DNA of 64,000 bases from Nocardia thailandica NBRC 100428 (GCF_000308795.1 NZ_BAGK01000312.1:21747-85746); one strand, 5' to 3'; numbered from the stretch's first letter, positions 40,768-49,399 are shown. Made by a program: numbers and translations. The notes: a model not told the origin generated them from the sequence alone.

Positions 40768-41526
40768 TCAGGTGCGAACCCGCGACCCGGTTGGCAGACA
40801 GCGAAGCGATGGGGGAGTGGATGCGCGGCGGCATGTGCACCAGCGCTCGGGGAAGGCGCAGGTGCGGCACCATCCACATCGGCGACAGAACCGGGTGGCC
40901 TTGGTGAGGTCGACGTCCTCGCAGTGGGCGCAGATGGTTCGCCAGTCGGTCCAGCGCTGCGCGGGTGGCAGGTAGCTGGCGTTGGAGTACCAGATCCCCG
41001 AGTCCCAACCGCCCAGGTGCTCGTTGAGCAGATACAGCCGCTTGGTGTAGGCGGGATCGATGGTCAAGATCGCCAACTTCGAGCGTCCCAGCCACGACTC
41101 CAGACCCCGGAATCCACGGTGGGTGTCGAGAGACCCGAAGGGCTGCTCGGGCAGGTAGTCCTCGGCGGCGATGCGGGTGTCCGAACGCCAGTCATATGCG
41201 CCGGGCCGCACACGTTTGGGCAGGGTGCCGTTGTGAGCGAGCACAGTACGCGGGTCGCCGCCGACGGGGAAGGGGTGGCAGTTGCCGAGGCCGATGATCC
41301 CGTGGGTGGCGTAGCGGGAATGAAACAGCGCCGGCCCTGACCGGTGCCGGGCGCGCAGTCGCAGGAACGAGTCGATGCTCTGCCCACCGTCCATGCCGTG
41401 ACCGGTGATGATCCGGGTGCTCGCCACGATCGCGAAACCGTGCCCGTGCGGGTTGGCACACGCCCCGTACTGCAGCGCTACCGGGTCCGGGGCGATTCCG
41501 GCGGGGATCACCGTCAGCAGGCACAA
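40768..41526 (-). CDS. class II glutamine-amidotransferase-like Ntn hydrolase, copy A, with zinc fingers
   Basis: 252 aa from TTG 41526. The TTG start is chosen because it places Cys at position 2 (MCLLTVIPAG), as in copy B. It has NPHGHGFAIV, ALFHSRYATHG, NCHPFPVGGDP and VLAHNGTLPKR, and RSDTRIAAEDYLPEQPFGSL matches copy B closely. The C-terminal zinc module has ICAHCEDV...CRRCGWCRTC...CTCRR. It overlaps the upstream amidoligase by 13 bp, exactly as in copy B. Both copies keep the nucleophile and the Asn, so both may be active. Confidence 0.88.
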   Translation of the reverse strand: MCLLTVIPAGIAPDPVALQYGACANPHGHGFAIVASTRIITGHGMDGGQSIDSFLRLRARHRSGPALFHSRYATHGIIGLGNCHPFPVGGDPRTVLAHNGTLPKRVRPGAYDWRSDTRIAAEDYLPEQPFGSLDTHRGFRGLESWLGRSKLAILTIDPAYTKRLYLLNEHLGGWDSGIWYSNASYLPPAQRWTDWRTICAHCEDVDLTKATRFCRRCGWCRTCAFPERWCTCRRASTPPSLRCLPTGSRVRT

Positions 41527-42752
41527 ACCAAGGCCTCCTCACCATCGGCCAGGGCCACCAGTTCCCGAGTCAGGGGCGCGTATTCCAGGCGCCGTCCCGC
41601 CCAGACGGTGAACTGGTGCCAGTCCCAGCCGCCGGCGTGGATGTCGGGCACGGTGAGCGCGGCGGTGTAGCGGACGGAGGCGTCGACGAAACCCAGCGCC
41701 GCCTGCACCGATTGGGAGTCGAGACTGGCGGCGAAGGTCCGCAGTTCCAGGGTGTGGCGGGGCTTGGTGTTGACCGCCTGCCGCCGATCCACACCGCTGG
41801 CGTGGCGGGGACCCTTCGCGAGATCCTTGGCCTGGGATCGGGTGTGGGCGTCGAAGACCGCGTAGCGGCTGGTTCGGCGCGAGAGCAGGGTGAGGTCGGA
41901 CTGATTGCGGTAGAGGAACTTCATCCACCGGAACACATGCGCCGGGCCACCGAACCCGGCCCGGGAGGCGTGGACGTGCAACCCGACGCTGGCATCGGTG
42001 CCGCACCCCAGCTCGGCGAGCTGATCGAGCAGGCCCCAGGGGAACCGCTGCAGCGCGTACTGGTAGGTCATGGGATGGGTGACGATCTCGAACCCGAACG
42101 GTTGGATCGAGGAGTCCTGCTTGAGGTAGCCGAGCCCATCAAGGCCCTGGTAGGCGCGGGTGATGGCGCGGCGGCGATCGGTGTAGGGCACGATCACCTC
42201 GAGTTCCACTCCCAGGTGCAAACGCTCACCCGGGTCGCCGTGGAAGATCGGGTCAGGCCGATAGGAGTAGGGCCAGACCTTCGGCTCCTGCCCACACCGG
42301 TCGCACTCACCGTCGCTGATCAGTGGCCGCGCGCACCGGCGGCAGACACGCATCGTACCCAGACAGTCCAGACACACCCGGTATCCCTCGGCGACATACC
42401 TGCTGTCCGCAGTCGCACGAAGGCATTCGACGCAGGCGTCGTAGGTGTCCATGCACACCGGACAGACCACGCCGCCGGTGACGGTCGTGCGAGAGTCACA
42501 CAGAGTCGGTGCCCGGCACGACTCACACGGACGGACACGGGACACACAGTCCGGGCACAGGCGAGCCAGGCCTGCGGTCGCGGTGAACTCCGCACCACGG
42601 ACGTGGCAGTACTGGCAGTGCAACAGCGTCGGCAGACACTCCTCGCAGACGGCGGTGTGGCCGATCACCCGCAGCGGCTGGGGCCGCGAGGTCTGACAAC
42701 GCGCACAGGTTTCGGGGAACGGCGGATCCTCAGGCACGGTCGGGTCGGGCAT
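41514..42752 (-). CDS. GS-like amidoligase with N-terminal zinc-finger array, copy A
   Basis: 412 aa from ATG 42752 with GAAAGG upstream (GTG/ATG further 5' is possible). The N-terminal ~170 residues hold ten CxxC pairs (CARC, CEEC, CQYC, CPDC, CESC, CPVC, CVEC, CLDC, CRRC, CDRC). The catalytic domain reads LHLGVELEVIVPYTDRRRAI, FGFEIVTHPMTYQYALQRFP, VGLHVHASRAGFGGPAHVFR, RRQAVNTKPRHTLELRTFAA, all matching copy B. The sequences have diverged but the key residues are kept. It is preceded by an HTH gene 67 bp upstream. Confidence 0.88.
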   Translation of the reverse strand: MPDPTVPEDPPFPETCARCQTSRPQPLRVIGHTAVCEECLPTLLHCQYCHVRGAEFTATAGLARLCPDCVSRVRPCESCRAPTLCDSRTTVTGGVVCPVCMDTYDACVECLRATADSRYVAEGYRVCLDCLGTMRVCRRCARPLISDGECDRCGQEPKVWPYSYRPDPIFHGDPGERLHLGVELEVIVPYTDRRRAITRAYQGLDGLGYLKQDSSIQPFGFEIVTHPMTYQYALQRFPWGLLDQLAELGCGTDASVGLHVHASRAGFGGPAHVFRWMKFLYRNQSDLTLLSRRTSRYAVFDAHTRSQAKDLAKGPRHASGVDRRQAVNTKPRHTLELRTFAASLDSQSVQAALGFVDASVRYTAALTVPDIHAGGWDWHQFTVWAGRRLEYAPLTRELVALADGEEALVCAC

Positions 42753-42819
42753 AAAGGTCCCTTTCAACGACAAGCGCCGCCCCGGGAATCCGGAGGCGGC
42801 GTGAAGGACAGCGAGCGGG

Positions 42820-43383
42820 TCAGTCGGGGTTGCGACGGCTCGGAGGTGAGCGGGCCGTGTGCTCGGCCAGATTGGTGATCCGGTAGGGCTGGTGCATTGG
42901 CTGCACGCGGTCAGTCGCCAAGGGTGTGGTCGGAGGCGGAGAGGACAGGTTCGCGGCGGCGCTGAGAATGCGGCTGACCGTCGAGCGGCTACCGCCCTCG
43001 CTCCGCGCGATCCTGGTGGCGTTCTCCCCCTCGACTCGATGACGGACCAGGATCTCGGTCACCACCATCGCGTCACGACGGCCCTGCAGATCACGACGAC
43101 AGACCCGCTGCGCCAACACCGCGAGCTCCTCACGCGCCTGCTCGAGAGCAACAGGCGCTGCCGTGCGCACGCGCTTCCGCCCTTCGGCGCCGGAGGCTGC
43201 CGTGCGCACGGCATCACGAGACCAGTCGGGTGTGCGCACACTCTGTGACGGCGCCGTGGGCGTGCGCACGGCGCTTGCCCCTTCGGACGGCGTGCGCACA
43301 AGACTCGAGGGGGTGAAATGGTGCGCGTACGGTGTCCGGCCCTTCGGCCGGGATGCGCCACTGTTCAGAAGGCCAGCTGGCAT
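42820..43383 (-). CDS. helix-turn-helix protein with VRT repeats
   Basis: 187 aa from ATG 43383 (the frame is open to 43497, but that part is poor and leaves no room for a divergent promoter). The N-terminal half carries a ~10-aa repeat beginning VRT (VRTPSEGASA, VRTPTAPSQS, VRTPDWSRDA, VRTAASGAEG). It is encoded by DNA with GTGCGCAC palindromes every 30 bp. The C-terminal half has MVVTEILVRHRVEGENATRI and ARSEGGSRSTVSRILSAAAN, a helix-turn-helix. It may regulate the amidoligase block and bind its own repeats. Confidence 0.65.
   Translation of the reverse strand: MPAGLLNSGASRPKGRTPYAHHFTPSSLVRTPSEGASAVRTPTAPSQSVRTPDWSRDAVRTAASGAEGRKRVRTAAPVALEQAREELAVLAQRVCRRDLQGRRDAMVVTEILVRHRVEGENATRIARSEGGSRSTVSRILSAAANLSSPPPTTPLATDRVQPMHQPYRITNLAEHTARSPPSRRNPD
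43163..43299. repeat. five GTGCGCAC palindromes, 30-bp period, inside the HTH gene
   Basis: Perfect octamers start at 43163, 43202, 43232, 43262 and 43292, with spacings 39, 30, 30 and 30 bp. A partial copy (GTGCGCGTAC) is at 43321. The regular spacing (about three helical turns) is iteron- or operator-like, yet the array also encodes the 10-aa repeats of the HTH protein. Confidence 0.8.
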
Positions 43384-43505
43384 CACGGACTGCCCTTCCC
43401 GGACGTGCGCCGCCGCGCCCCGCGCAAGGTTGGCGGTCGACTCCAGGTGTCGGTATGTGCAGGCACAATGGGTGGTGGGAGAAGCCGGCTGGGGCAAGGA
43501 TTGCT

Positions 43506-43988
43506 ATGCCTGGCAGGAGAACAGCCCCACAGTCGAGCGGGGGCAAGGACGCGGTGCGAGCGCGTATCGAGCGGGCACGTGCACGGATGGACCAGCGGCG
43601 GGCCGATCAGAAGATCCGCGACCGCCACATCAGCGCCGCGGTCAAACGATTCGCCGTCGCCTCCGCAGCCGAAGCTGCAAGCGAAGAAGCACGGAACCGA
43701 CAAGTCAACGAACTGCAGCAAGCGATCCAGCAGGCGCACAAGACAGCTGCAGCAGAGCTCGCCGGCCTTCGGCTACGCCAGCGCGCAGCGCTCATCGAGA
43801 TGAAAGATCAAGGTCAGACCGACGACGAGATCAGCGAACTACTCGGATTGCCCCTCCGACAAGTCCGCCAACTGCTCGCACTGACCCCACCAGCCAGCAC
43901 CGCGACACCACCGGGCACAGCGCAGCAGTCCGAAACCGACGTGGGGCGGGTCGATCTGCGGCGGCGGGAACCGCGGGCTGGAGGCTAG
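43506..43988 (+). CDS. coiled-coil protein with C-terminal HTH-like segment
   Basis: 160 aa from ATG 43506; the frame is open to 43332 but that part is the divergent promoter region. A long charged helix (DAVRARIERARARMDQRRAD, SAAEAASEEARNRQVNELQQ, AIQQAHKTAAAELAGLRLRQ) is followed by KDQGQTDDEISELLGLPLRQ VRQLL, a sigma-like HTH, and a Thr/Pro tail. It is divergent from the HTH gene and probably a regulator or mobile-element DNA-binding protein. Its end overlaps the convergent next gene by 4 bp. Confidence 0.75.
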   Translation: MPGRRTAPQSSGGKDAVRARIERARARMDQRRADQKIRDRHISAAVKRFAVASAAEAASEEARNRQVNELQQAIQQAHKTAAAELAGLRLRQRAALIEMKDQGQTDDEISELLGLPLRQVRQLLALTPPASTATPPGTAQQSETDVGRVDLRRREPRAGG

Positions 43989-44590
43989 AGCCGCGCGTAA
44001 CCTCCAGCTGACCAGACAGTCCAGCGGAAGTTGGCCGGTGACACAGAAACTCGGGCCGCAACCGTCGGAGACGGAGGCGTAGGCCAGAACACGGATCCAC
44101 AGCGGTGGCAGTAGAAGGCGCTGCGCCACAGACGGTCTGCCGCAGCCACGCCGGCGCGCACGGTGCGGTTGCGGCGCCGGGTGACACTGATCGACAGGAT
44201 GATGATCATCGAGGGTACCGACAAAGCGCCGACGAAGAAGACTGCGGCGATCACCCGCCCGATGATCGGTTCCGGCCCATCCTCGCCGAGATCCAGTGCC
44301 GCGATCACTGTCACCAGTGCAGCTGGAATGAGCAGCACAATCGCCCAGAACGTTCGGCGCCCGGTGGACAGCAGTCCTGGGTCGCGGGCCAGGCTGCGGG
44401 CAAGGGCTGTGGTGCGGGTGTGAGTGGTTGCTGAGTTGGTGAGGACCGGGATGATGCTGTTGCCGGTGAACCCGACACCAGTGTGGGTGGAGTAGACCGT
44501 GCCGGTAGAGCTACCCCCCGAGCAGATCGCGGGCACGCTCTGGACCTGGTCGACGTGTCGGCAGCTCGGGCAGGTGAGATCGACGTCCAT
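43985..44590 (-). CDS. membrane protein with zinc ribbons
   Basis: 201 aa from ATG 44590 with GGGGAGC upstream. It has an N-terminal zinc ribbon (LTCPSCRHVDQV) then QSVPAIC, a Ser/Thr/Gly linker, two transmembrane helices (TFWAIVLLIPAALVTVIAAL and VIAAVFFVGALSVPSMIIIL) and a C-terminal FYCHRCGSVFWP. Proteins of this design occur in actinobacteria with unknown function. Confidence 0.82.
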   Translation of the reverse strand: MDVDLTCPSCRHVDQVQSVPAICSGGSSTGTVYSTHTGVGFTGNSIIPVLTNSATTHTRTTALARSLARDPGLLSTGRRTFWAIVLLIPAALVTVIAALDLGEDGPEPIIGRVIAAVFFVGALSVPSMIIILSISVTRRRNRTVRAGVAAADRLWRSAFYCHRCGSVFWPTPPSPTVAARVSVSPANFRWTVWSAGGYARL

Positions 44591-45047
44591 ACAGCTCCCC
44601 CTCAGCTGGTGTGTGACATCCGGATGCAGGTAGGTCACAGGCTGCATCGATCAAACACCGCCGGGGGTGACTATGTCGAGCGCGCTTGAGGTTTCAGGAT
44701 GCGGCCCAAGCTACGTCCGCGGACGTTGTGAGGAGCGGTGCTTCTCGGTCATCGAAGCAGCGTCGGGCTCCTTCTGGTTGCGGGCCGGCTGGATCGCACG
44801 TACCGGGACGGTGGCGGCATGGCCGCAGACGAGGCCGAGTTGTTGACCGAGAGAGGGGGACGCGGTTTCCCTGTGACTGTCGAGAGCGCTTGGCATCGAA
44901 CTTAGCAAGAAGAGAACGCGTGATCGTGCTTGTCGGTTGACTCCGGTTGGCTGCGCACGCGGCCGTCGCCTGCCCCAACCTCCCCTGATGTGTGCTTCCA
45001 GGATTGCGGCGGATCGAGGGGCGGCACCATAGGGATCTCTGGTTGTT
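44591..45047. other. ~450 bp intergenic
   Basis: No gene seen. Short frames on both strands lack normal composition. No tRNA-like fold was found. Confidence 0.4.
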
Positions 45048-45572
45048 CAGGGAAGACGGAGCGAGAGGCACCGTGTCAGCCCGTGTGGAAAGTGGGCAAG
45101 TCTCCCTCCGGACACAACCGTTATACACACGGGTGGGCTTGCTTCGGCGAGCACCACCCGTGTTTTTTCGTTGTAGGTCAGTTTCAGGCCGAGTTGGCGG
45201 TAGACCTCGTGTTTGTCGTTCGGGTCTGCTCTGCGGAGCGCGGTGGTGAGTTCGCCGAGTGAGTCGATGAGTTGTCTGATCTCCTCGCGGGTCAGTTGCC
45301 TGCTGGGGAATTGGCGTTGCGCGTGTTCGGCTTGGCGGGCTCTGTCTTGTTCGGCGGCTGCGGTGGCCTCTGGGAATAGTTGGGGAGTCGGTCGCCGAGT
45401 TGAAGGGCGGTTCGTGTCAGTCGCAGGTCGCAGGCGGCCGGAGGCGTAGACGATGGCGGTGCTGGCGCCGTTGGCGACGGTTCCGGCGCCGATGATGGCG
45501 ACGAGGGCGCCGCGGACGCTGATCGCCTTCGCTCGGATGTCGGCAATGGTTCTGTCGAACTGGGGTCGGTGT
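45048..45572 (-). pseudogene. remnant ending in a serine-recombinase-like C-terminus
   Basis: An open frame without a start codon runs from 45572 to TGA 45048. The distal part, SRQLTREEIRQLIDSLGELT and TALRRADPNDKHEVYRQLGL then LKLTYNEKTRVVLAEA, resembles the C-terminal end of large serine recombinases (AD..DK.E.Y..LGL.LTY). The proximal part (AISVRGALVAIIGAGTVANG) is a short membrane-like sequence, so the ORF is probably a fusion of remnants. No catalytic domain is present. Confidence 0.6.
45127..45168 (+). terminator. strong intrinsic-terminator-like hairpin inside the recombinase remnant
   Basis: ACACGGGTGG / CCACCCGTGT (10 bp perfect) encloses GCTTGC-TTCG-GCGAGC and is followed by TTTTT on the plus strand. 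It is the clearest rho-independent terminator shape in the window, but no plus-strand gene is seen upstream of it, and it overlaps the decayed minus frame. Confidence 0.6.
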
Positions 45573-45982
45573 CACTGCAGGTCGGAGAACTCGGCGCGGA
45601 TGGGGTCTTTGCCCCACTCGTTGACCTGTTCGAGAGTGCTCGTGGGGCCGAAGTAGGTTTGGATGGTGGCTTTGCGTGGGTCGGCGCCGTAGGCGCGCAG
45701 GGTGCGGATCGTGGCGACCGGGTCCCCGCCGGTGGCGGTGACGGCCCAGTAGATGGCGGGCATGCCTTTCTCGGTGACCGCGTCGATGTCGGCGCCGTGG
45801 TCGAGTAGGTATTTCACGTTGTCGGCGAGTCCCATGGATGCCGCGAAGTGCAGGGGGGTCCAGCCTTCGTTGTCGGTGACGTTGACGTCGGTGGTGGCGA
45901 GCTGAGCGGCGATGTCGGCGATGGTGCCTTCGAGCGCGGCGTAGTGCAGCGGGACTCGCCCCCATTCGTCGGTGGTTGTCAC
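45572..45982 (-). CDS. ankyrin-repeat protein
   Basis: 136 aa from GTG 45982 (the frame is open to 46027). Ankyrin repeats are plain: DEWGRVPLHYAALEGTIADI, DNEGWTPLHFAASMGLADNV, KYLLDHGADIDAVTEKGMPA and ATIRTLRAYGADP. A C-terminal TLEQVNEWGKDPIRAEFSDL follows. Such small ankyrin proteins often act as protein-binding or immunity proteins, but no toxin gene is adjacent. Confidence 0.85.
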   Translation of the reverse strand: MTTTDEWGRVPLHYAALEGTIADIAAQLATTDVNVTDNEGWTPLHFAASMGLADNVKYLLDHGADIDAVTEKGMPAIYWAVTATGGDPVATIRTLRAYGADPRKATIQTYFGPTSTLEQVNEWGKDPIRAEFSDLQ

Positions 45983-46318
45983 TTCTTCTATCCCCTTCTG
46001 CGTCTGCGGCTTCCCGTGGATAGCCACATCGACGAGTTGATACCGTGGCCTGAACAGCCCGCCGGCGCATCGACGACGATGTGCAGTCCCGCATCAGCCC
46101 GGCACACAGCGAGAACATCAAACTTCATCGGCGCGATCGAGGTCGACATCGACGCCGAACTCGCCCAGCTCGGACCGACTGGCTACCGGCCGCTACGTCT
46201 CTGCGGCACGCTCTTCTGGCCGTGCGGCTCCACGCATAGCGGCAGTTCCTCATCCAACCCTGCCACGCCGCTGGTCGTGCCGTCCAGGGCGGGCCAGTCC
46301 TGAACTAGAGTGCTCCGG

Positions 46319-47075
46319 ATGCCCGATCCGCTGCATTTCGATACTCATGCCGAGGTCTACGACCGGGCCAGGCCCCCGTATCCGGCCGTGCTGTGGGCCG
46401 AGCTGCGGGATCTCGGACTATTGAGGCCAGGAATCCTGGCCATTGACCTCGGTGCCGGTAGTGGACTGGCCACCGGTCCGCTGCTCGAGGCGGGCGCGTC
46501 GGTCGATGCGGTCGAACCGGGCCCAGGCCTCGCAGAGCGCTTGCGTCAGCGTTGCCCGGCCGCAGTCGTGCATGTCGAGACGGCAGAGCAGATCGAGTTG
46601 TCGACCGGAGTCTATGACCTCGCGGTCGCGGCGACCGCTGTGCATTGGTTCGATCTCGGGGTGGTCGTCCCGAAACTGCATCGCGCGCTGCGACCCGGCG
46701 GCCATTTCGCCGTGTGGCGCAACGCCTTCGGCGACCCGAACGTCCCGGTCACGCCGTTTCGCGCGCGAGTCGATCAGATCGTGGCCCGTCGGACAGTTGC
46801 GGAACCGTCGCGTGCACGGTGAACTCGACACACGGGCGTGGGCGGATCTCCTGACCGCGAGCGGTCATTTCGCGACCACACATATTCGCCACTTCCGGTG
46901 GTCGATCGTCATGCGGACCGACCAGATCCATGACCTGTTCACCATATTCAGCGACTGGAGTCCGGCTGAAGTGGATGAGGCGGCTCAGGCTGTGGACGAG
47001 CTCGGCGGGCAGGTGAGCGAGCACTATGTCACGCCGCTGATTGTGCTGCGAAGCAACGAATCCGCCGACGCCTGA
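46319..47075 (+). pseudogene. frameshifted SAM-dependent methyltransferase
   Basis: ATG 46319 begins PDPLHFDTHAEVYDRARPPY, with the class I SAM-binding motif ILAIDLGAGSGLATGPLLEA, VDAVEPGPGLAERLRQRCP and VAATAVHWFDLGVVVPKLHR. The frame ends at 46822 (RRTVAEPSRAR). The C-terminal part continues in the +1 frame, RVHGELDTRAWADLLTASGH to LIVLRSNESADA at 47075. A single-base change near 46800 explains this, so it is disrupted or a sequencing error. Confidence 0.85.
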
Positions 47076-47150
47076 ACATGGTTGCACTCGCTGCTGCCAA
47101 AGCCGCCTTCCCTACCAATCCTGACAATGACCGCTTACTAGGATTCAATG

Positions 47151-47675
47151 ATGACACTCACCCCCGGGATCATAGATTTTCAGCTGTACCTTTTGAAAGC
47201 CATGGACCCGCCACAAGCTGTTGCCGCTGCTGCCCTGGCTGAGCTCGACCGTTCACCGGAGCAGATGATCGCCAGCTTCGAGAAAGTGCACCGGTCGACG
47301 TGGATACTCGAGGGTGGTTCGGCGGAAAATATTCTGCCGCTGGTCGAAGGGGTAGGCGTTCCTGTGCCCCCTTGCTTCAGTGCCGTCTATGAAATGGCTT
47401 TCGCGCTCCCTCTGTGGCCAGAACTTCTTCTTGCGGTAGCCTTCAACTCGGACAGTCGAGTATTTGACGCGGTTGAATTCGTCAGGGCGCCCGATAGCAC
47501 TCAGGTTCCAGAGGTGAGGCCCTGGAGGCTACTTGAAAAAGAAGCCTACGAAGTCTTTGATCGAGTAGAGGAAGTCGAGTCCTGGGGAGATTACAGGATT
47601 CTTGCTGCCCGAAACGGTGAGCATGGCGAGGTCCATCGCTTGAGATTCGGGCGGGGGCTTTTTTGCAAGACGTAA
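47151..47675 (+). CDS. hypothetical protein
   Basis: 174 aa from the second of two adjacent ATGs (47148, 47151). It contains LDRSPEQMIASFEKVHRSTW, YEMAFALPLWPELLLAVAFN and EEVESWGDYRILAARNGEHG. The base composition is lower in GC than its neighbours, which suggests transfer. No domain is recognised; the size and composition are like immunity or accessory proteins. Confidence 0.75.
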   Translation: MTLTPGIIDFQLYLLKAMDPPQAVAAAALAELDRSPEQMIASFEKVHRSTWILEGGSAENILPLVEGVGVPVPPCFSAVYEMAFALPLWPELLLAVAFNSDSRVFDAVEFVRAPDSTQVPEVRPWRLLEKEAYEVFDRVEEVESWGDYRILAARNGEHGEVHRLRFGRGLFCKT

Positions 47676-47734
47676 GGATTCTCTGACCGTGCTGCCCAAT
47701 CTGTGGGTGGTTCTCTGGCCGGGATCCGGTCGTG

Positions 47735-47945
47735 GGTGACTACGTCTGTATAGGGTGCGCAGCGACCCCCGCATGCGATGGCGTCGTCGACCTCGGCGTC
47801 CGGCGTCATGACCAGTCGGTCCAGTCCGGTGCCCATGAACCGCTGCCACGGCAGGTTGGGTATTTCGGGCGGTGGGGTGGACAGGTCGCCGAACAGCGCG
47901 GTTGCCAGCGGATTGCATGCCAGCACATCGGATTTGGCGGAGACA
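47735..47945 (-). pseudogene. fragment of an MmyB-like XRE regulator
   Basis: The minus frame SAKSDVLACNPLATALFGDL, PWQRFMGTGLDRLVMTPDAE, VDDAIACGGRCAPYTDVVT matches the middle of the XRE regulator at 59.1-59.9 kb almost word for word (LSAKSDVLACNPLATALFGD, LLWQRFLGTGLDRLVTTPED). The HTH and C-terminus are missing. It is a remnant of a paralogue. Confidence 0.8.
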
Positions 47946-48018
47946 TCGGAATGATCTCCTCGGGTCTGGTCCGTCACGCTGTCCGTGTGTCCCGATCCGT
48001 GTCGGCGCGGAGGTCCTG

Positions 48019-48882
48019 TCAGTCGCGTAGAAGGTCGACGACGCCGGTGGTCGACTCGTTCCCGCCGCCCTCGGCAACTCGGCGCTCCATCAGTTTCATG
48101 AAGGGCTCGAGAAGCTCTGGGCTGACGCCCTGTTCCAGGGCGGTACGTCGTAGCGTGTCGTTTGTCGTCGCCATCATCGCCAGGTTCGACTCCACGTCCT
48201 TCGTGTAGTCCCCGCTCGCCAGCTGCGCGGCGGTGCCGTAGGCGTACCCGGCCATCGCCTGCTGGTAGGCCACCATGAGGGGCGCGAATTCGATGGGGGA
48301 GATGTCCTCGATCCCGATGAGGGCGAATGCGTGTGCGGCGCCGGCGAACATGCCCCACATCGCGCTGAGGAGGGCGATGTCGTAGAGGGCCGCAAATCCG
48401 GCGTCCGTGCCGACGTAGTTCACTCCGGCGGGTACCGCCAAGGTCTCGGCATGGGTCCCGTGCAGCTGTGCTGAACCGCTGTAGAAGACGTACGCACCAC
48501 TGTCGGCGGCGCCGATCATGGAGGGGACAGCCATGATTCCGCCGTCGAGGAAGCTACCGCCGCGCGCGGTGATCCATTCGGCGAGCGCACGCGCCTCGGC
48601 GGGTGTGCTCGTGGTCAGGTTGACGATGTCGCGGCCGGTCAGATCGACGTCGTCCAGGGTCTCGCGCACCGACGCGTCGTCGAGGAGGCACACCACGACG
48701 AGTGTGTTCGCGGTGACGGCGTCAGCGACGGTTGCGGCGACCGCCGCGCCTTCCGGGGCCGGCCTGGAACTGCGGTTCCACACGGTGACTGTGTATCCCG
48801 CCGCGAGCCACGAACGGGTGAGGGCCGAGCCCATGTCCCCGAGACCGAGGACGGTGAGCGCGTGATCTTTGTTGTCGGACAT
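48019..48882 (-). CDS. NADP-dependent imine-reductase-like oxidoreductase (6PGDH/IRED family)
   Basis: 287 aa from ATG 48882. The N-terminal Rossmann domain has ALTVLGLGDMGSALTRSWLA, VWNRSSRPAPEGAAVA and VVVCLLDDASVRETL. The C-terminal all-helical domain (AGFAALYDIALLSAMWGMFA, HAFALIGIEDISPIEFAPLM, GYAYGTAAQLASGDY) is that of imine reductases and beta-hydroxyacid dehydrogenase relatives. It reduces imines or oxidises hydroxyacids with NADPH; the true substrate is unknown. Divergent from an HxlR regulator, which probably controls it. Confidence 0.9.
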   Translation of the reverse strand: MSDNKDHALTVLGLGDMGSALTRSWLAAGYTVTVWNRSSRPAPEGAAVAATVADAVTANTLVVVCLLDDASVRETLDDVDLTGRDIVNLTTSTPAEARALAEWITARGGSFLDGGIMAVPSMIGAADSGAYVFYSGSAQLHGTHAETLAVPAGVNYVGTDAGFAALYDIALLSAMWGMFAGAAHAFALIGIEDISPIEFAPLMVAYQQAMAGYAYGTAAQLASGDYTKDVESNLAMMATTNDTLRRTALEQGVSPELLEPFMKLMERRVAEGGGNESTTGVVDLLRD

Positions 48883-48981
48883 GCGGTTTAGTGTTGGCGC
48901 GATACCCGGGCCCAACAAGTACGCACAGTGAAGTGGGTACGCACTCCCGGGATAGCGCACAGGTAGAGGGAAGGAGCCACC

Positions 48982-49332
48982 GTGCCGATGACACGCAGGC
49001 CGGGCGCGTACCGATGCGGACTCGACGCCACCATGTCGGTGCTCAACGGCAAGTGGAAGATGATGATCCTCTGGCCGCTGAGCGAACGCCCCCACCGCTT
49101 CGGCGAGTTGCGCCGCGCGGTGGACGGCGTCACCGAGAAGGTTCTCACCACGCAATTACGCGAGCTGGAGGCCGACGGGATCGTCCATCGGAAGGTGTAC
49201 AACGAGGTGCCGCCCCGGGTCGAATACTCCCTGACACCGCTGGGCGAGCTTCTCAACAGCGCGCTGCTTCCCTTGGAGGCCTGGGGGCGGGAGCACCTCA
49301 TGGGTGAAAATGTCGTCCGGGCCGGTTTCTGA
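48982..49332 (+). CDS. HxlR-family transcriptional regulator
   Basis: 116 aa from GTG 48982 with AAGGAG upstream. The wHTH reads CGLDATMSVLNGKWKMMILW, PHRFGELRRAVDGVTEKVLT, TQLRELEADGIVHRKVYNEV, PPRVEYSLTPLGE, typical of HxlR. The single Cys near the N-terminus may be redox-sensitive, as in family relatives. It is 99 bp from and divergent to the oxidoreductase gene, its likely target. Confidence 0.94.
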   Translation: MPMTRRPGAYRCGLDATMSVLNGKWKMMILWPLSERPHRFGELRRAVDGVTEKVLTTQLRELEADGIVHRKVYNEVPPRVEYSLTPLGELLNSALLPLEAWGREHLMGENVVRAGF

Positions 49333-49399
49333 GCCGGTTCAGCCATACAAGCCCTCAACCGAGTTGAGGGCTTCGGTCCGCCGAATTCCGGTGGAACAC

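Noticed and set aside
45572..45982. Ankyrin gene as part of a toxin-immunity pair
   Set aside because: No toxin-like gene is adjacent in either direction; kept only as an ankyrin protein.
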